Source of the DNA: CAWJMD01 sp963843835
GTDB lineage: Bacteria > Actinomycetota > Actinomycetes > Actinomycetales > CAWJMD01
Direction of reading: 5' to 3'
DNA: 64,000 nucleotides
NCBI GenBank assembly: GCA_963843835.1
Contig: CAWJMD010000008.1
Coordinates: 930,001-994,000, forward strand
Shown: positions 19,560 through 30,326 of the stretch, one piece after another
Layout: every line of letters begins with the position of its first letter
Position numbering within the stretch: the first letter of the stretch is position 1
Position numbers and translations under genes: made by a program
The notes under the pieces: generated by a model
Told to the model about the DNA's origin: nothing
Databases searched by the model: none
The model's input: the letters and a program-made list of their open reading frames with translations, nothing else

Positions 19560-20441
19560 TTGAGCAGCAGCCGCTCGAGGCGGCGCGCCGCGATCACCAC
19601 TCCGATCAGCCCCATCACGCCGAGGTAGAGCACGTGCCACAGCAGACCGGCGGAGACGTTGCCCAGCATCAGGTCCCGCACCAGCGAGACCCCGTGGTAG
19701 AGCGGGGTCGCCTGCACGACCCACTGGAGGACCTGCGGGTACGTCGACAGCGGGTAGAACGTCGTCGAGAACAGGAACAGCGGGAGGACGACCAGCTGGA
19801 CGTAGTCGAAGTCCTGCCACGACCGCATGAACGTGGTCGCGGCCATGCCGACCGCGGCGAACGCGAAGCCGATGAGCGACGCGGCCGGCAGCGCCAGCAG
19901 CGACCACCACGAGTCGACGAGGCCGGCGACGAGCGCCACCACGAAGAAGGCGATGGAGTAGACGAGTCCGCGGAGCAGGGCCCACGCTGATCTCGCCGAC
20001 GGCGACGTCTCTCGGTCCGAGCGGCGTGGCCAGCACCGAGTCGTACAGCTTCGCGTACTTCATCTTGAAGAAGATGTTGAACGTCGAGTCGAAGACGGCT
20101 CCGTTCATCGCCGACGACGCCAGCAGGGCCGGGTGCCACGAACGTGGCGTAGGCGACCTTCGACCCGTCGTCGAGCGTGACCGAACCGATCAGCGCGCCG
20201 AGCCCTACGCCGAGGGAGAACAGGTAGAAGACGGGCTCGAAGAAGCCGCTGACGAGCGTGACCCAGCCGTGCTTGAACGACAGGAAGTTGCGCTCGACGA
20301 GGGCGCGCGCCATCCCCGCCCCGGCGGGAAGGGGCACGAGACGGGCGATCTGGTGAACGCAAACCCCGCGCGGGGACCGGCACCCGGGCGCTCGAGCGTC
20401 CCGGTGCCCGATGATCCGCCGGTTGACCGTGGGGGGGCCAT
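19556..20441 (-). CDS. ABC-2 type exporter permease (DrrB/NodJ-like), multiple indels
   Basis: Three frames make up one ABC-2 permease. The N-terminal part ALVERNFLSFKHGWVTLVSG to LGALIGSVTLDDGSKVAYAT lies in one frame. The middle, MNGAVFDSTFNIFFKMKYAK to LGPRDVAVGEIS, lies in a second after an indel near 20133. The C-terminal part, VALVAGLVDSWWSLLALPAA to ARRLERLLLK, lies in a third after an indel near 19988. A further base is probably missing in the C-run just after the ATG at 20441. About six membrane helices are seen. The conserved FxFSxTFYPLSTYPQVLQWV loop is shared with the neighbouring permease. With the ATPase and second permease it forms an exporter of the daunorubicin or lipo-oligosaccharide type; cargo unknown. 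Confidence 0.75.
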
Positions 20442-20445
20442 CAGC

Positions 20446-21222
20446 TCACCAGCCTCGGCTCAGGAACCGGTCCGAGAGCCACACGCCGACGCACGACCCA
20501 GAGGCCGAGGTACAGCGTGTGCCCGAGCTGCGCCGGCGAAGGTGGCGGTGCCCAGGGTGAAGCCGCGGGCACAGCTCGACGCCGTGCCACAGCGGCGTCA
20601 CCCAGGCGACCGGCTGCAGCACCGGGTGCAGCTGGTCGATCGGGAAGAACGTCCCGGAGAACAAGAACATCGGCATGATCACGAAGCGGAAGAGGACGTT
20701 GAAGCCGTCGCCGGCGTCATCCTGCGTGCGAGGCGAAGGCGGTGATCGGTGCGGCGAAGGCCAGGCCGGTGAGCACGGCCGCTGGCAGCGCGAGCGGCGC
20801 CCACCACGACCTGCCGTGCCCAGGGCGAGGGCGACGACCATGAACACGCCGCAGACGATCGACAGCCGACCACGAGGTAGTCGAGGTGGCCGAGCACCAG
20901 GTGCCGCACACGCAGCGGCGTGGCGAGGATCGCGTGGAAGTACATGTTCCACTTCATCCCCGCCATGATCGGGAAGGTGCACTCCCCCGCCGCCGTCTGC
21001 ATGGCGGTCGCGGCCAGCACACCGGGGGCGATGAACGCGACGTAGGCGACCCCGTCGATGCCGCCGCGGTCCCCGCCGTCGACGAGCGCGCCGAGACCGA
21101 AGCCCATCGCCGCCAGGTACATCACGGGCGACAGGAAGCTGGCTGAACAGCGACCCGCGCCAGGTCCGCAGGTACGCGAGCCACCAGTAGTGGAACACGG
21201 ACCCCACGCCGCCACCGTCCAT
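20446..21222 (-). CDS. ABC-2 type exporter permease, heavily frameshifted
   Basis: Conserved permease segments appear in all three frames: HYWWLAYLRTWRGSLFS, then FLSPVMYLAAMGFGLGALVD to RVRHLVLGHLDYLVVG, then LSIVCGVFMVVALALG, then PLALPAAVLTGLAFAAPITAF, then DDAGDGFNVLFRFV to VTPLWHGVELC, then LGHTLYLGLWVV, then VWLSDRFLSRGW. About seven single-base indels between 21141 and 20490 would join them. The amino acids between breaks look well conserved, with no in-frame nonsense, which argues for sequencing error. It is a paralogue of the following permease (shared FLFSGTFFPIDQLHPVLQ-type loop). If the sequence is correct, this is a pseudogene and the exporter is dead. Confidence 0.7.
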   Translation of the reverse strand: MDGGGVGSVFHYWWLAYLRTWRGSLFSQLPVARDVPGGDGLRSRRARRRRGPRRHRRGRLRRVHRPRCAGRDRHADGGGGVHLPDHGGDEVEHVLPRDPRHAAACAAPGARPPRLPRGRLSIVCGVFMVVALALGTAGRGGRRSRCQRPCSPAWPSPHRSPPSPRTQDDAGDGFNVLFRFVIMPMFLFSGTFFPIDQLHPVLQPVAWVTPLWHGVELCPRLHPGHRHLRRRSSGTRCTSASGSCVGVWLSDRFLSRGW

Positions 21223-21307
21223 CCGGCGTCCGGTCGGGCGTCAGCTCCGGCGGCACCGTTCCACTCCGGGTGCCGTCCGTCGGCTCAGGGGGTGACATGG
21301 ACGCCCC

Positions 21308-22241
21308 TCAGTCCACGAGGGTGCGGCCGGTGAGCCGGAGGAACACGTCCTCCAGCGTGGAGCGGCGCACCAGGCTGGAGAGCGGCTGCAGACCGCGGTC
21401 GTGCACCAGCGACGTCGCCTTGTCTCCGTCGTCGACGTAGAGCAGCAGGCGGTCGGGCAGCACCTCGACGCGGTCGGCGAAGGCGTCCACCTGGGCCGCG
21501 TAGGGCTCGTGGTCGTCGGTGGGGAAGCGCAGCTCGAGCACCTCGCGGGTGGAGTGCTGCTCGATCAGGCTGCGTGGTGACCCCTCCGCGACGATCAGAC
21601 CGTGGTCCATCACGACCAGTCTGTCGCACAGCTGCTCCGCCTCGTCCATGTAGTGCGTCGTGAGGACGAGCGTGACGCCTGAGCGCTTGAGCCGGAACAG
21701 CCTGTCCCACAGCACGTGTCGCGCCTGGGGGTCGAGCCCGGTCGTCGGCTCGTCGAGCAGCAGGATGCGGGGCGAGTTGATCAGCGACCGGGCGATCGTG
21801 AGGCGGCGCTTCATGCCGCCCGACAGCGGCTCGACCCGGGACCTCGCCCGCTCGGTCAGTTGGGCGAAGTCGAGCAGCTCGGCCGCCCGCTCACGTACCA
21901 CCGCCTTGGGCAGTCCGAAGTAGCGCCCGTACACGAACATGTTCTCCTCGACCGTCAGCTCCTCGTCGAGGGTGTCCCGCTGGGGGACGACGCCGAGCTG
22001 GGCCCTGATCTGCGGCCCGTGCGTGGCCGGATCCAGCCCGAGGATGCTCAGGTCACCACTGGTCGGCGGTGAGACGCACCCGATCATCCGCATCGTGGAC
22101 GACTTCCCGGCGCCGTTCGGGCCCGAGGAAGCCGAACGACTCGCCGCGCTCGACCTGCACGTCGATGCCCCTGACTGCCTCGAAGTCGTCGAAGGACTTG
22201 GTCAGGGCACGTGCGTGGATGAGGACGTCGGGGCCGGGCAC
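21308..22241 (-). CDS. ABC-2 exporter ATP-binding protein, frameshift at Walker A
   Basis: This is the ATPase of a DrrA/NodI-type exporter, about 310 aa after repair. The N-terminus VLIHARALTKSFDDFEAVRG to GFLGP lies in one frame, and MRMIGCVSPPTSGDLSILGL onward in another. One extra C in GGGCCCGAACGGC near 22121-22124 breaks the P-loop; removing it gives GPNGAGKSST. The rest is intact: Q-loop LGVVPQRDTLDEELT, signature PLSGGMKRRL, Walker B ILLLDEPTTGLDPQ and switch His TTHYMDEAEQ. The C-terminal domain of about 75 residues is typical of this subfamily. The start is GTG. Two permeases and a TIGR02569 protein follow in the same direction. Confidence 0.87.
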
Positions 22242-22320
22242 GCCGGGGACGCTACCTCCCCCCGCCGACAGGCCGCGAGCGACTTCCCCTCGGACCGTGG
22301 CGGACCAGGTTGGCCTCCGG

Positions 22321-23679
22321 TCAGGCGGGAGCCTCGAGCCGCGCGACCGGGGGCGTGCGCAGGGCGCGGGGCATCGCCAACAGCACCGGCACGAGCAGCA
22401 CCCCGGCCGCGACCGCCAGCCAGGAGTACCCGCCCAGCGACAGGATCGGCCCCGAGAGCACCCCTGCGGAGGCGGCGCAGATGCCGATCACCAGGTCGCC
22501 CGTGCCCTGCACCGACGTCCGGATCTGCTCCGGGACCGAGACGGACAGCAAGGAGGAGCCGGCCACGAGGGTGGCGCTCCAGCCCAGCCCCAGGAGGACC
22601 AGGGCGACGCCGACTCGGGCGTGGTCGGTCGCGCCCGCCGTGGCGGCCGTGGTCAGCGCGCCGGCGAACACGAGGACGCCGAGGCCGATGACGGGGATCG
22701 GCCCGAGACGGTCGACCAGCCAGCCGAAGACGGGGCTCAGCGCGTACATGCCAGCCACGTGCAGGCTGATCACGATGCCGATCACCTCGAGGCTCGCGTT
22801 GCCGTCCCCGAGGTGCACGGGCGTCATCACCATCACGGCGATCATCACCGCGTGCCCACCGGCGGTCGCCGCCAGCCCCAGCCGTGCGCGCGGGATGCGG
22901 GCCACCTGGCCCAGCACGGCCCACGTCCCCGTCCCTGCCACTCGCACATCGGCCCCCTCCTGCGCTCCCAGCACCGGGTCCGAGCCCAGCTCGTCCACGT
23001 CCCGCCGGTCGGAGGGGCTCGTCGGGTGGGGGGTGGGGACCGGCAAGGCACCGGGGACGGGTGACCCCGTGCGAGGCAGCGCAACGAGGACGACGACGGC
23101 CGCCGCCGCGAAGGCGGCGATGGAGAACAAGAAGGGGCCGGACAGGGAGGGCACGCCGAGGCGGCCGGCCAGATCACCGCCGACGGACGAGAGGTTCGGG
23201 CCTGCCACGGCACCGACCGTGGTCGCCCACACCACCGTCGACAGCGCCCGGCCGCGACGGTGCAGCGGGACGCCGTCGGTGGCGGCGTACCTGGACTGCA
23301 GGCCCGCCGCGGTCGCGCCACCGAAGAGCACGGTGGCGACCAGCAGCAGCCAGAACTGGTCCGTGACGGCGGCCAGGACGGCACCCACGGCCCCGACGAA
23401 GCCGAGGCCGTAGCCGGTCGCGAGGGCGTGGCCGCGGCCCCGGGCACGGGCCAGGTTCGCGAGCGGCACCGCGAGCAGCGCCGCCCCGAGGACGGCCGAG
23501 GTCTGCGACAGGCCCGACAGCGACGTCGACCCCGACACCTGCTGCGCCAGCAGCCCGCCCACGGCGATGCCACTGGCCACGCCGACACCGCCCAGCACCT
23601 GCGCCACGACCAACGAGACGATCCGCCGTCGCTCACCGGGACGTACGGTCTCGTCGGCGCCCGCTGCCGCCGAGGCCAT
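22321..23679 (-). CDS. MFS transporter (drug-efflux type)
   Basis: The 452-aa protein has about 12 hydrophobic segments in two halves, separated by a loop of about 50 residues around PVPTPHPTSPSDRRDVDELG. The first helix is VVAQVLGGVGVASGIAVGG, and the DHA-type motif A-like loop is weak. The whole sequence is rich in Ala, Gly, Val and Leu, as in efflux carriers. The ATG overlaps the stop of the DUF2252 gene by one base (TGATG), indicating translational coupling. The substrate is unknown. A 79-base gap separates it from the ABC exporter ATPase upstream of its stop. Confidence 0.85.
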   Translation of the reverse strand: MASAAAGADETVRPGERRRIVSLVVAQVLGGVGVASGIAVGGLLAQQVSGSTSLSGLSQTSAVLGAALLAVPLANLARARGRGHALATGYGLGFVGAVGAVLAAVTDQFWLLLVATVLFGGATAAGLQSRYAATDGVPLHRRGRALSTVVWATTVGAVAGPNLSSVGGDLAGRLGVPSLSGPFLFSIAAFAAAAVVVLVALPRTGSPVPGALPVPTPHPTSPSDRRDVDELGSDPVLGAQEGADVRVAGTGTWAVLGQVARIPRARLGLAATAGGHAVMIAVMVMTPVHLGDGNASLEVIGIVISLHVAGMYALSPVFGWLVDRLGPIPVIGLGVLVFAGALTTAATAGATDHARVGVALVLLGLGWSATLVAGSSLLSVSVPEQIRTSVQGTGDLVIGICAASAGVLSGPILSLGGYSWLAVAAGVLLVPVLLAMPRALRTPPVARLEAPA

Positions 23680-25046
23680 CACGCCGGGGAGACGTCGGCG
23701 AAGGCGCCCGAGCGGAAGGCGTCCACGAAGAGGGCGTGGTCGGTGCGCACCTGCTCGGCGTAGGCGTGCGAGAACTGCACGGTCTGCCGCACCCAGTCGT
23801 CGGAACGGTCGCCGACGCACTCCGCCACCACGTCCTCGACGCTGACGTCGACCAGACCCTGCTCGGAGTCGGAGTCGGCGACGCAGTGGATCTTCGCGGT
23901 CGCGCGCCCCAGCTGCTCGACCAGCTCGACCATCTCGTCGGGTTCCGCGAGCGCGTCCCAGTCGAGGTCGGCCTCGTAGGGAGAGAGCTCGCAGACCACG
24001 TACCCGGTCCGCTCCCCCGAGGCGCCGGTCAGGTCCGTCCACCCGAGGAAGCGGTCCGCGTGGGCCTGCAGGGCACGCTGGCTGAGCGCGGTGCGGTGGC
24101 CGTGGTGCTCGAAGAAGTCACGGACGCGCTGGTCGTCGACCACGCAGCTCGGCGCGGCGACGTTGCCCTGCTTCACGGACAGCACCACGTCGTTGTCGAG
24201 CGCCTGGCTGAAGCCCTCGATCAGCACGTTGTAGGCGGGGAGGCCGGCGCTGCCGATGCCGAACCCGGACCGCCCCACCACATCGAGCACGTCGTACGTG
24301 ACGCCTCCGTCCCGCTTGTGCTCGGGGATCGTGCCCAGGTACCGCTCGAACGCCTCGACCACCTCGTCGGTCTCGGCGCTCTCCAGGCGGCGCACGCCCG
24401 CACCGTCGCTGAACCTCCGTGCGTAGGAGTCGACCACGGTCGCGCCGGCGAGCAGGTCGACGCGGGTGCGCAGCTTCGCCTCCTGCAGCGAGGTGAGCAC
24501 CGCCCCCGTCGCGGTCTCGAGGGTGAGCGCCCAGCGGGTGTCGTCGTCGACGGACCGGTAGTGCCCTGCCTGGTCGAGGTAGGCCCGCAGGTACGTCTCG
24601 ACCAGCCGGTCCATCACCTCGTCGGGGAGCGCCTTCTGCCAGCACAGCAGGACCAGGCTGGCGCAGAAGCGCATCGGGTCCCACGTCCAGTGGCCGAGGT
24701 AGGCCTCGTCGAAGTCGTTGACGTCGAAGACGAGGCGCCCGTCGGCCGCCATGTACGTGCCGAAGTTCTCGGCGTGCAGGTCTCCCTGCACCCAGACCCG
24801 CCGGCCGTCGTCGTTCAGCCACTCGTCGTCCACGCCGGCGAAGAGCCCGCCTTCACCCAGGTCGGTGTAGAACACGCAGGCGGTGCCCCGGTAGAACGCG
24901 AACGGGTCACGCGCCATCGAGCGGAACTTGGACCGGAAGGCCTGCGGGTCGGCCCCCATCAGGGGCGCGAACGTCGTCGTGAGCGTCTCGACGAGGGTCT
25001 TCGTGCGTTCGTCCCGGCCGGAGTGGCGGCGCTCGCGTCGGGTCAT
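23679..25046 (-). CDS. DUF2252 family protein (kinase-like fold)
   Basis: The 455-aa cytoplasmic protein has the DUF2252 pattern: MARDPFAFYRGTACVFY near residue 50, WVQGDLHAENFGTYMAADGR near residue 85, and VFDVNDFDEAYLGHWTWDPM. These echo the HxDLHxxN and DxND motifs of protein- and aminoglycoside-kinase-like folds. Function in this family is not established. The ATG at 25046 overlaps the stop of the DUF3046 gene (ATGA) and the gene overlaps the MFS gene at its end, so the three form one transcript. An upstream extension of the frame is not homologous and is left out. Confidence 0.87.
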   Translation of the reverse strand: MTRRERRHSGRDERTKTLVETLTTTFAPLMGADPQAFRSKFRSMARDPFAFYRGTACVFYTDLGEGGLFAGVDDEWLNDDGRRVWVQGDLHAENFGTYMAADGRLVFDVNDFDEAYLGHWTWDPMRFCASLVLLCWQKALPDEVMDRLVETYLRAYLDQAGHYRSVDDDTRWALTLETATGAVLTSLQEAKLRTRVDLLAGATVVDSYARRFSDGAGVRRLESAETDEVVEAFERYLGTIPEHKRDGGVTYDVLDVVGRSGFGIGSAGLPAYNVLIEGFSQALDNDVVLSVKQGNVAAPSCVVDDQRVRDFFEHHGHRTALSQRALQAHADRFLGWTDLTGASGERTGYVVCELSPYEADLDWDALAEPDEMVELVEQLGRATAKIHCVADSDSEQGLVDVSVEDVVAECVGDRSDDWVRQTVQFSHAYAEQVRTDHALFVDAFRSGAFADVSPA

Positions 25047-25282
25047 CCCCGGGCCTGGTCCTTCGAGCCCGGGCTGCGGTCGAACCCCCAGTGCCTCTCC
25101 GGCGGGACCGACATCGCCTCGCAGACGGCCTGCCACACCTGTCGCGGCTGGACGCCGTCGGCGAGGGCGGCCTCGACGGTCATCCCCTGGAGCGTGGGCA
25201 GCGTCTGGTCGCGAGCCACCGACCGGGAGTACCCCGGGCCGAACTCGTCGTCCATCAGCTGCCAGAAGTGGCTGTGTCGCAC
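25043..25282 (-). CDS. DUF3046 protein
   Basis: The 79-aa protein begins MRHSHFWQLMDDEFGPGYSR and contains VEAALADGVQPRQVWQAVCE and the terminal WGFD. This is the complete DUF3046 pattern (MRLTxFWxRMxxxFGxxYAxSxAxDxVL... GxxxKxVWRAVC). The family is usually encoded next to recA in actinobacteria. Here seven genes separate it from recA on the same strand, which suggests that the exporter and MFS genes were inserted between. Function is unknown. It is divergent from lhr across 52 bases. Confidence 0.9.
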   Translation of the reverse strand: MRHSHFWQLMDDEFGPGYSRSVARDQTLPTLQGMTVEAALADGVQPRQVWQAVCEAMSVPPERHWGFDRSPGSKDQARG

Positions 25283-25334
25283 CCGGCCAGGGTGCCACGT
25301 CCCCGCTGTCGGTGCCGACGGGCAGAATCAGCGG

Positions 25335-28300
25335 GTGACCTCACCGAGCGGCACGACCTCCCCGGGCGTCGACCGCGCCGACGTGCTCGGGCGCTTCTCG
25401 GAGCCCACCCGGACCTGGTTCTCGACCGCCTTCGCTGAGCCGACTGCCGCCCAGGTCGGTGCGTGGGAGTCCATCAGCGCCGGGCAGCACACCCTCGTGG
25501 TGGCGCCGACGGGGTCCGGCAAGACGCTGTCGGCCTTCCTCTGGGCGATCGACGAGCTGGCCGGGTCTCCGATCCCGGCGGAGACGTCGCGCCGGTGCCG
25601 GGTGCTGTACGTCTCCCCCCTGAAGGCGCTGGCCAGCGACGTGGAGCGCAACCTCCGGTCTCCACTGATCGGCATCGGCCACGAGTGCAGCCGGCTGGGC
25701 CTGCCCGTCCCCCAGGTGACCGTGGCCCAGCGCACGGGCGACACCCCGGCATCCGAGCGGCGGGCCTTCCAGCGCACGCCCCCCGACGTGCTGATCACGA
25801 CCCCGGAGTCGTTGTTCCTGCTGCTGACGTCGCGGGCCCGCGAGCAGCTCGTGGGGGTCGAGACGGTGATCGTCGACGAGGTGCACGCCGTCGCGGGTAC
25901 GAAACGGGGTGCTCACCTGGCGCTCTCGCTCGAGCGGCTGGACGCCCTCCTCGACCGGCCGGCGCAGCGCATCGGGCTCTCCGCCACCGTGCGCCCCCCG
26001 GAGGAGGTGCTGCGCTTCCTCACGGGGCTGCGGACGCCCGACGACGGCGGACGGCGGTCCGCCGTGGTGCAGCCGCCGTCCGAGAAGGAGTTCGACCTCC
26101 GGGTGGTCGTGCCGGTACCCGATCTGGGCGACCTCGGCAGCGGCGCAGCCGACCCACGTGGCCCGGACCCCGGGGCCGACCTCTCCGGCAACGCGGCCGG
26201 GGCCATGCCGTCGGCCTCGATCTGGCCGCACGTCGAGGAACGCGTGGTCGACCTCGTGGCGCCGGTCGACGGTCAGCCCCACCGCTCGTCGCTGGTCTTC
26301 ACCAACTCTCGCCGGCTGGCCGAGCGGCTGACCGCGAGGCTCAACGAGACGTGGGCCGAGCGGTTGGAGGCGGCCGCCGAGGAGTCGCAGGGCCCTGAGC
26401 GCGAGGACGGTCGCGACGCCCGCCGGACACCGGCCGAGATGATGGCGCAGGCCGGGGCGTCCGCCGGTGCCCCCGCGATCCTGGCCCGCGCCCACCACGG
26501 CTCGGTCAGCAAGGAGCAGCGGGCCCTGATCGAGGACGACCTCAAGGCGGGACGGCTGCCCACCGTCGTCGCGACGTCGTCGCTCGAGCTGGGCATCGAC
26601 ATGGGCGCCATCGACCTCGTGATCCAGGTCGAGGCCCCGCCCAGCGTGGCCAGCGGGTTGCAGCGGGTCGGGCGGGCCGGCCACCAGGTGGGCGCGGTGA
26701 GCCGCGGGGTGGTGTTCCCCAAGTACCGCTCCGACCTGGTGACCAGCGCCGTCGTCACGCAACGCATGCGGGACGGCAAGATCGAGTCGCTGCGCGTGCT
26801 GACGAACCCGCTCGACGTGCTGGCGCAGCAGGTGGTCGCCATGACCGCGCTCGACGACTGGGACGTCGACGACCTGTTCGACCTCGTCCGCCGCTCGGCT
26901 CCGTTCTCCACGCTGACCCGTCCCGTCCTCGACGCGGTGCTCGACATGCTCGCCGGCCGCTACCCGAGCGAGGAGTTCGCCGAGCTGCGCCCGCGCATCG
27001 TCTGGGACCGCGTCACCGGCGTCCTGTCGTCCCGGCCCGGTGCGCAGCGGCTCGCCGTGACCAGCGGCGGGACGATCCCCGACCGGGGCCTCTACGGCGT
27101 CTTCCTCGCCGGCGACGCTGGCGGGTCCGGCCCGGACGCGGCCACCCGTCCCAGTGGCCGGCAGGGCGGCCGACGCGTGGGCGAGCTCGACGAGGAGATG
27201 GTCTACGAGTCGAGGGTGGGGGACGTCTTCACACTCGGTGCCTCGACGTGGCGGATCATGGACATCACCCACGACCAGGTGCTCGTGGTGCCGGCGCCCG
27301 GGCAGCCGGGCAAGCTCCCGTTCTGGCACGGCGACGCCGTCGGCCGGCCGGCCGAGCTGGGCCGCGCGGTCGGCGCGTTCGTGCGCGAGATCGACGCCTT
27401 GGACGACGCCGCCGCCCGCGAGCGGCTGGGGGCGTCCGGCCTCGACGCGTGGGCCGCCGACAACCTCGTCGCCTACCTGAGGGAGCAGCGGGCGGCGACC
27501 GGGCACCTGCCGGACGACCGCACCATCGTGGTCGAGCGCTTCCGCGACGAGCTGGGCGACTGGCGCGTCGTGATCCACTCCCCCTTCGGCTCCCAGGTGC
27601 ACGCCCCTTGGGCGATGGCGCTGGCCGGGTCGCTGCGCAAGCGGTACGGCCTCGACGTCCAGGCCATGCCCGCGGACGACGGGATCGTGCTGCGCATGCC
27701 CGACCTCGACGCCGGCCCCTGGGACGCGGCCCTGGTCCCGGCCGCCGAGGACCACACGACGGCCGGTTCCCGCGGGGACGACGGCAGCCCGCAGGTGCTC
27801 GAGCACCTGGTGATCACGCCCGACGAGGTGCCCGACCGGGTGACCGAGCAGCTGGGCGGCTCGGCGCTGTTCGCGAGCCGCTTCCGCGAGTGCGCCGCGC
27901 GCTCCCTGCTGCTGCCCCGCCGCCGGCCCGACCGGCGACAGCCCCTGTGGCAGCAGCGCCAGCGGGCCGCCCAGCTGCTCGAGGTCGCCTCAGCGTTCCC
28001 GTCCTTCCCGGTGATCCTCGAGACGGTCCGCGAGTGCCTGCAGGACGTGTTCGACGTGCCGGGGCTGCAGCAGCTCATGCGCGACCTCGGGTCCGGAGCC
28101 GTCCAGGTGGTCGAGGTGACCACCGAGCAGCCGTCGCCCTTCGCCCGCTCCCTGCTCTTCGGGTACGTGGCCCAGTTCCTCTACGAGGGCGACTCGCCGC
28201 TGGCGGAGCGTCGTGCCGCCGCGCTCGCGCTCGACCCCGACCTGCTGGCCGAGCTGCTGGGCCGAGACGGCGCCGGCGGCACGCGCCTCGCCGACCTCCT

Positions 28301-30262
28301 CGACCCGGAGCAGGTGGTCAGGACCCACCGTGAGCTGCAGCACCTGGTCGGCACCCGCCAGGCCCGGCACACCGAGGACGTCGCCGACCTGCTGCGCGTG
28401 CTCGGCCCGCAGTCGGCCGACGAGGTCCTCGCCCGGTCCACGGCCGGCGACCTGCAGACCGCCTGCGCGTGGCTGGGCGAGCTCGTCGTGGCGCGGCGCG
28501 CCATCGAGGTGGTCATCGCCGGTGAGCGCCGGTGGGCCGCCGTCGAGGACGCCGCCCGCCTGCGCGACGGGCTCGGCACCGCCCTCCCCGTCGGGCTGCC
28601 CCTGGCGTTCACCGAGCCGGTCGCAGACCCGGTCAGCGACCTCGTCTCGCGCTACGCCCGCACACACGTCCCCTTCACGGCCCTGCAGGTGGCACGCCGC
28701 TTCGGCCTCGGCGTCGCCGTGGTCGAGCAGGTGCTGAACACCCTGACCAGCCGAGGACGGCTGGCGACGGGCGAGCTCCTGCCCGACGCCGTGCGCGGAC
28801 GCCTGGGTGACGGCGCCGACGCGAGCGACGACCCGGCCTCGGTGGCCGTGGAGGTCGACGAGGTCACCCCCGACGGACCGGAGGAGACCTCGGCCGTGGC
28901 GGGCCACGTGCCGCGTCAGTACTGCGACGCAGAGGTCCTGCGCGTGCTGAGGCGCCGGTCGCTGGCAGCCCTGCGCGCCGAGGTGGAACCGGTCCCCACG
29001 GCCGAGCTCGCCCGCTTCCTGCCGTCGTGGCAGCACGTAGGAGGCCGGCTGCGCGGGGTGGAGGGTGTGCTGCGGGTCGCCGAACAGCTGTGTGGCGCGA
29101 GGCTTCCCGCGAGCGCACTGGAGTCCCTGGTGCTGCCGGCTCGGGTGCAGGGCTACTCCTCCGCCATGCTCGACGAGCTCACCAGCGGCGGGGAGCTGGT
29201 CTGGTGCGGCCACGGGTCCCTGCCCGGGGACGACGGCTGGGTCTCGCTACACGTCCCCGAGACCGCCCATCTGACCCTGCCGCTCCCGGACGACCCCGAG
29301 CCGCCGGACGACCTGGCCGCGCGGGTGCTCGAGGCCTTGGACGGTGGGGGCGCGTACTTCTTCCGCCACCTGGTCGATGCCGTCGGGTCGACCGACGCTG
29401 GGGCGGTCGCCGACGCCCTGTGGCAGCTCGTCTGGGCCGGCCGCGTCTCCGGCGACACGCTGGCACCGCTGCGCGCGCGGCTGCAGGGAGGCAGGACCGC
29501 CCACCGCCCACGCCGCACCGGTGCGCGGGCCCGCTACGGGTCCGCCGTGCGGCCGGGGCGGGCCGGACGACCGGGCACGTCCGTCGTGGCCCGCTCGGCC
29601 CCGCCCACCGTCGCCGGACGCTGGGCGCTGCTGCCCGAGGTGGAGCCGGACCCCACGGCACGGGCCGCGCTCGACGCCGAGCTGCTGCTGGAGCGCTACG
29701 GGGTCGTCACGCGCGGCAGCGTGGTCGCCGAAGGCCGACCCGGCGGGTTCGCCGCGAGCTACCGCGTCCTGTCGGCGATGGAGGAGGCCGGCCGCGTACG
29801 CCGCGGGTACTTCGTCGAGGCGCTCGGCGCTGCGCAGTTCGCCACCACCGCGGCGGTCGACCGGTTGCGGGCGACGGGAGGCCCGCAGCAGGCGACGACG
29901 GTGCTGGCGGCCACCGACCCCGCCAACCCCTTCGGCGCCGCACTCGACTGGCCGCCCGTGGAGGGGACCCACCGCCCCGCTCGCAAGGCCGGCGCCCTGG
30001 TGGTGCTGCACGGCAGCGACCTGGTGCTCTGGGCCGAACGCGGTGGACGGACCCTGCTCACCTGGACCGAGGACCCGGCCGTCCTGAGGGAGGCCGCCGG
30101 CGCCCTCGCCGCGACGGTCCGCTCGGGTGCGCTGGGACAGCTGACGGTGACCAGCTCCGACGGCGACGAGCTGGTCGGCGTGGGGCCCGACCACCCGCTC
30201 GCGGCGGCCCTCCTCGATGCGGGCTTCCACCCGTCCCCCGGGGTCTTCGCCTGCGCCGCTGA
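25335..30262 (+). CDS. lhr: Lhr large helicase-related protein, frameshift at the C-terminus
   Basis: This is a very large superfamily 2 DNA helicase of about 1,640 aa, thought to act in DNA repair. Visible motifs are the Q region PTAAQVGAWESIS, motif I APTGSGKT near residue 60, motif Ia YVSPLKALASDVERNL, GDTPASER, motif II VDEVH, motif III LSATVRPPEEV, and VATSSLELGIDMGAIDLVIQ and QRVGRAGHQVG in the second RecA-like domain. The Lhr-specific winged-helix and beta-barrel part follows. The last residues should be PSPRGLRLRR then TGA at 30260-30262. One C is missing from the CCCCCGGGG run at 30235-30243, so the raw frame reads on into repeats. The GTG start at 25335 fits the domain start. nei2 is nearby, as often seen. 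Confidence 0.93.
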
Positions 30263-30326
30263 GGGGCGACCACCACGCGGCGTGATCATCCGGAAAGCAT
30301 GTACCTGGACGCGCCTCCACCCCTCG

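Noticed and set aside
20446..21222. A genuine permease pseudogene
   Set aside because: The many indels occur without stop-codon or motif decay and next to similarly broken recA and recX. Local sequence error explains this better, although it is not proven.
23736..25334. A much longer N-terminus for lhr
   Set aside because: The open frame upstream of 25335 is antisense to DUF2252 and lacks helicase sequence. The GTG at 25335 fits the family start.
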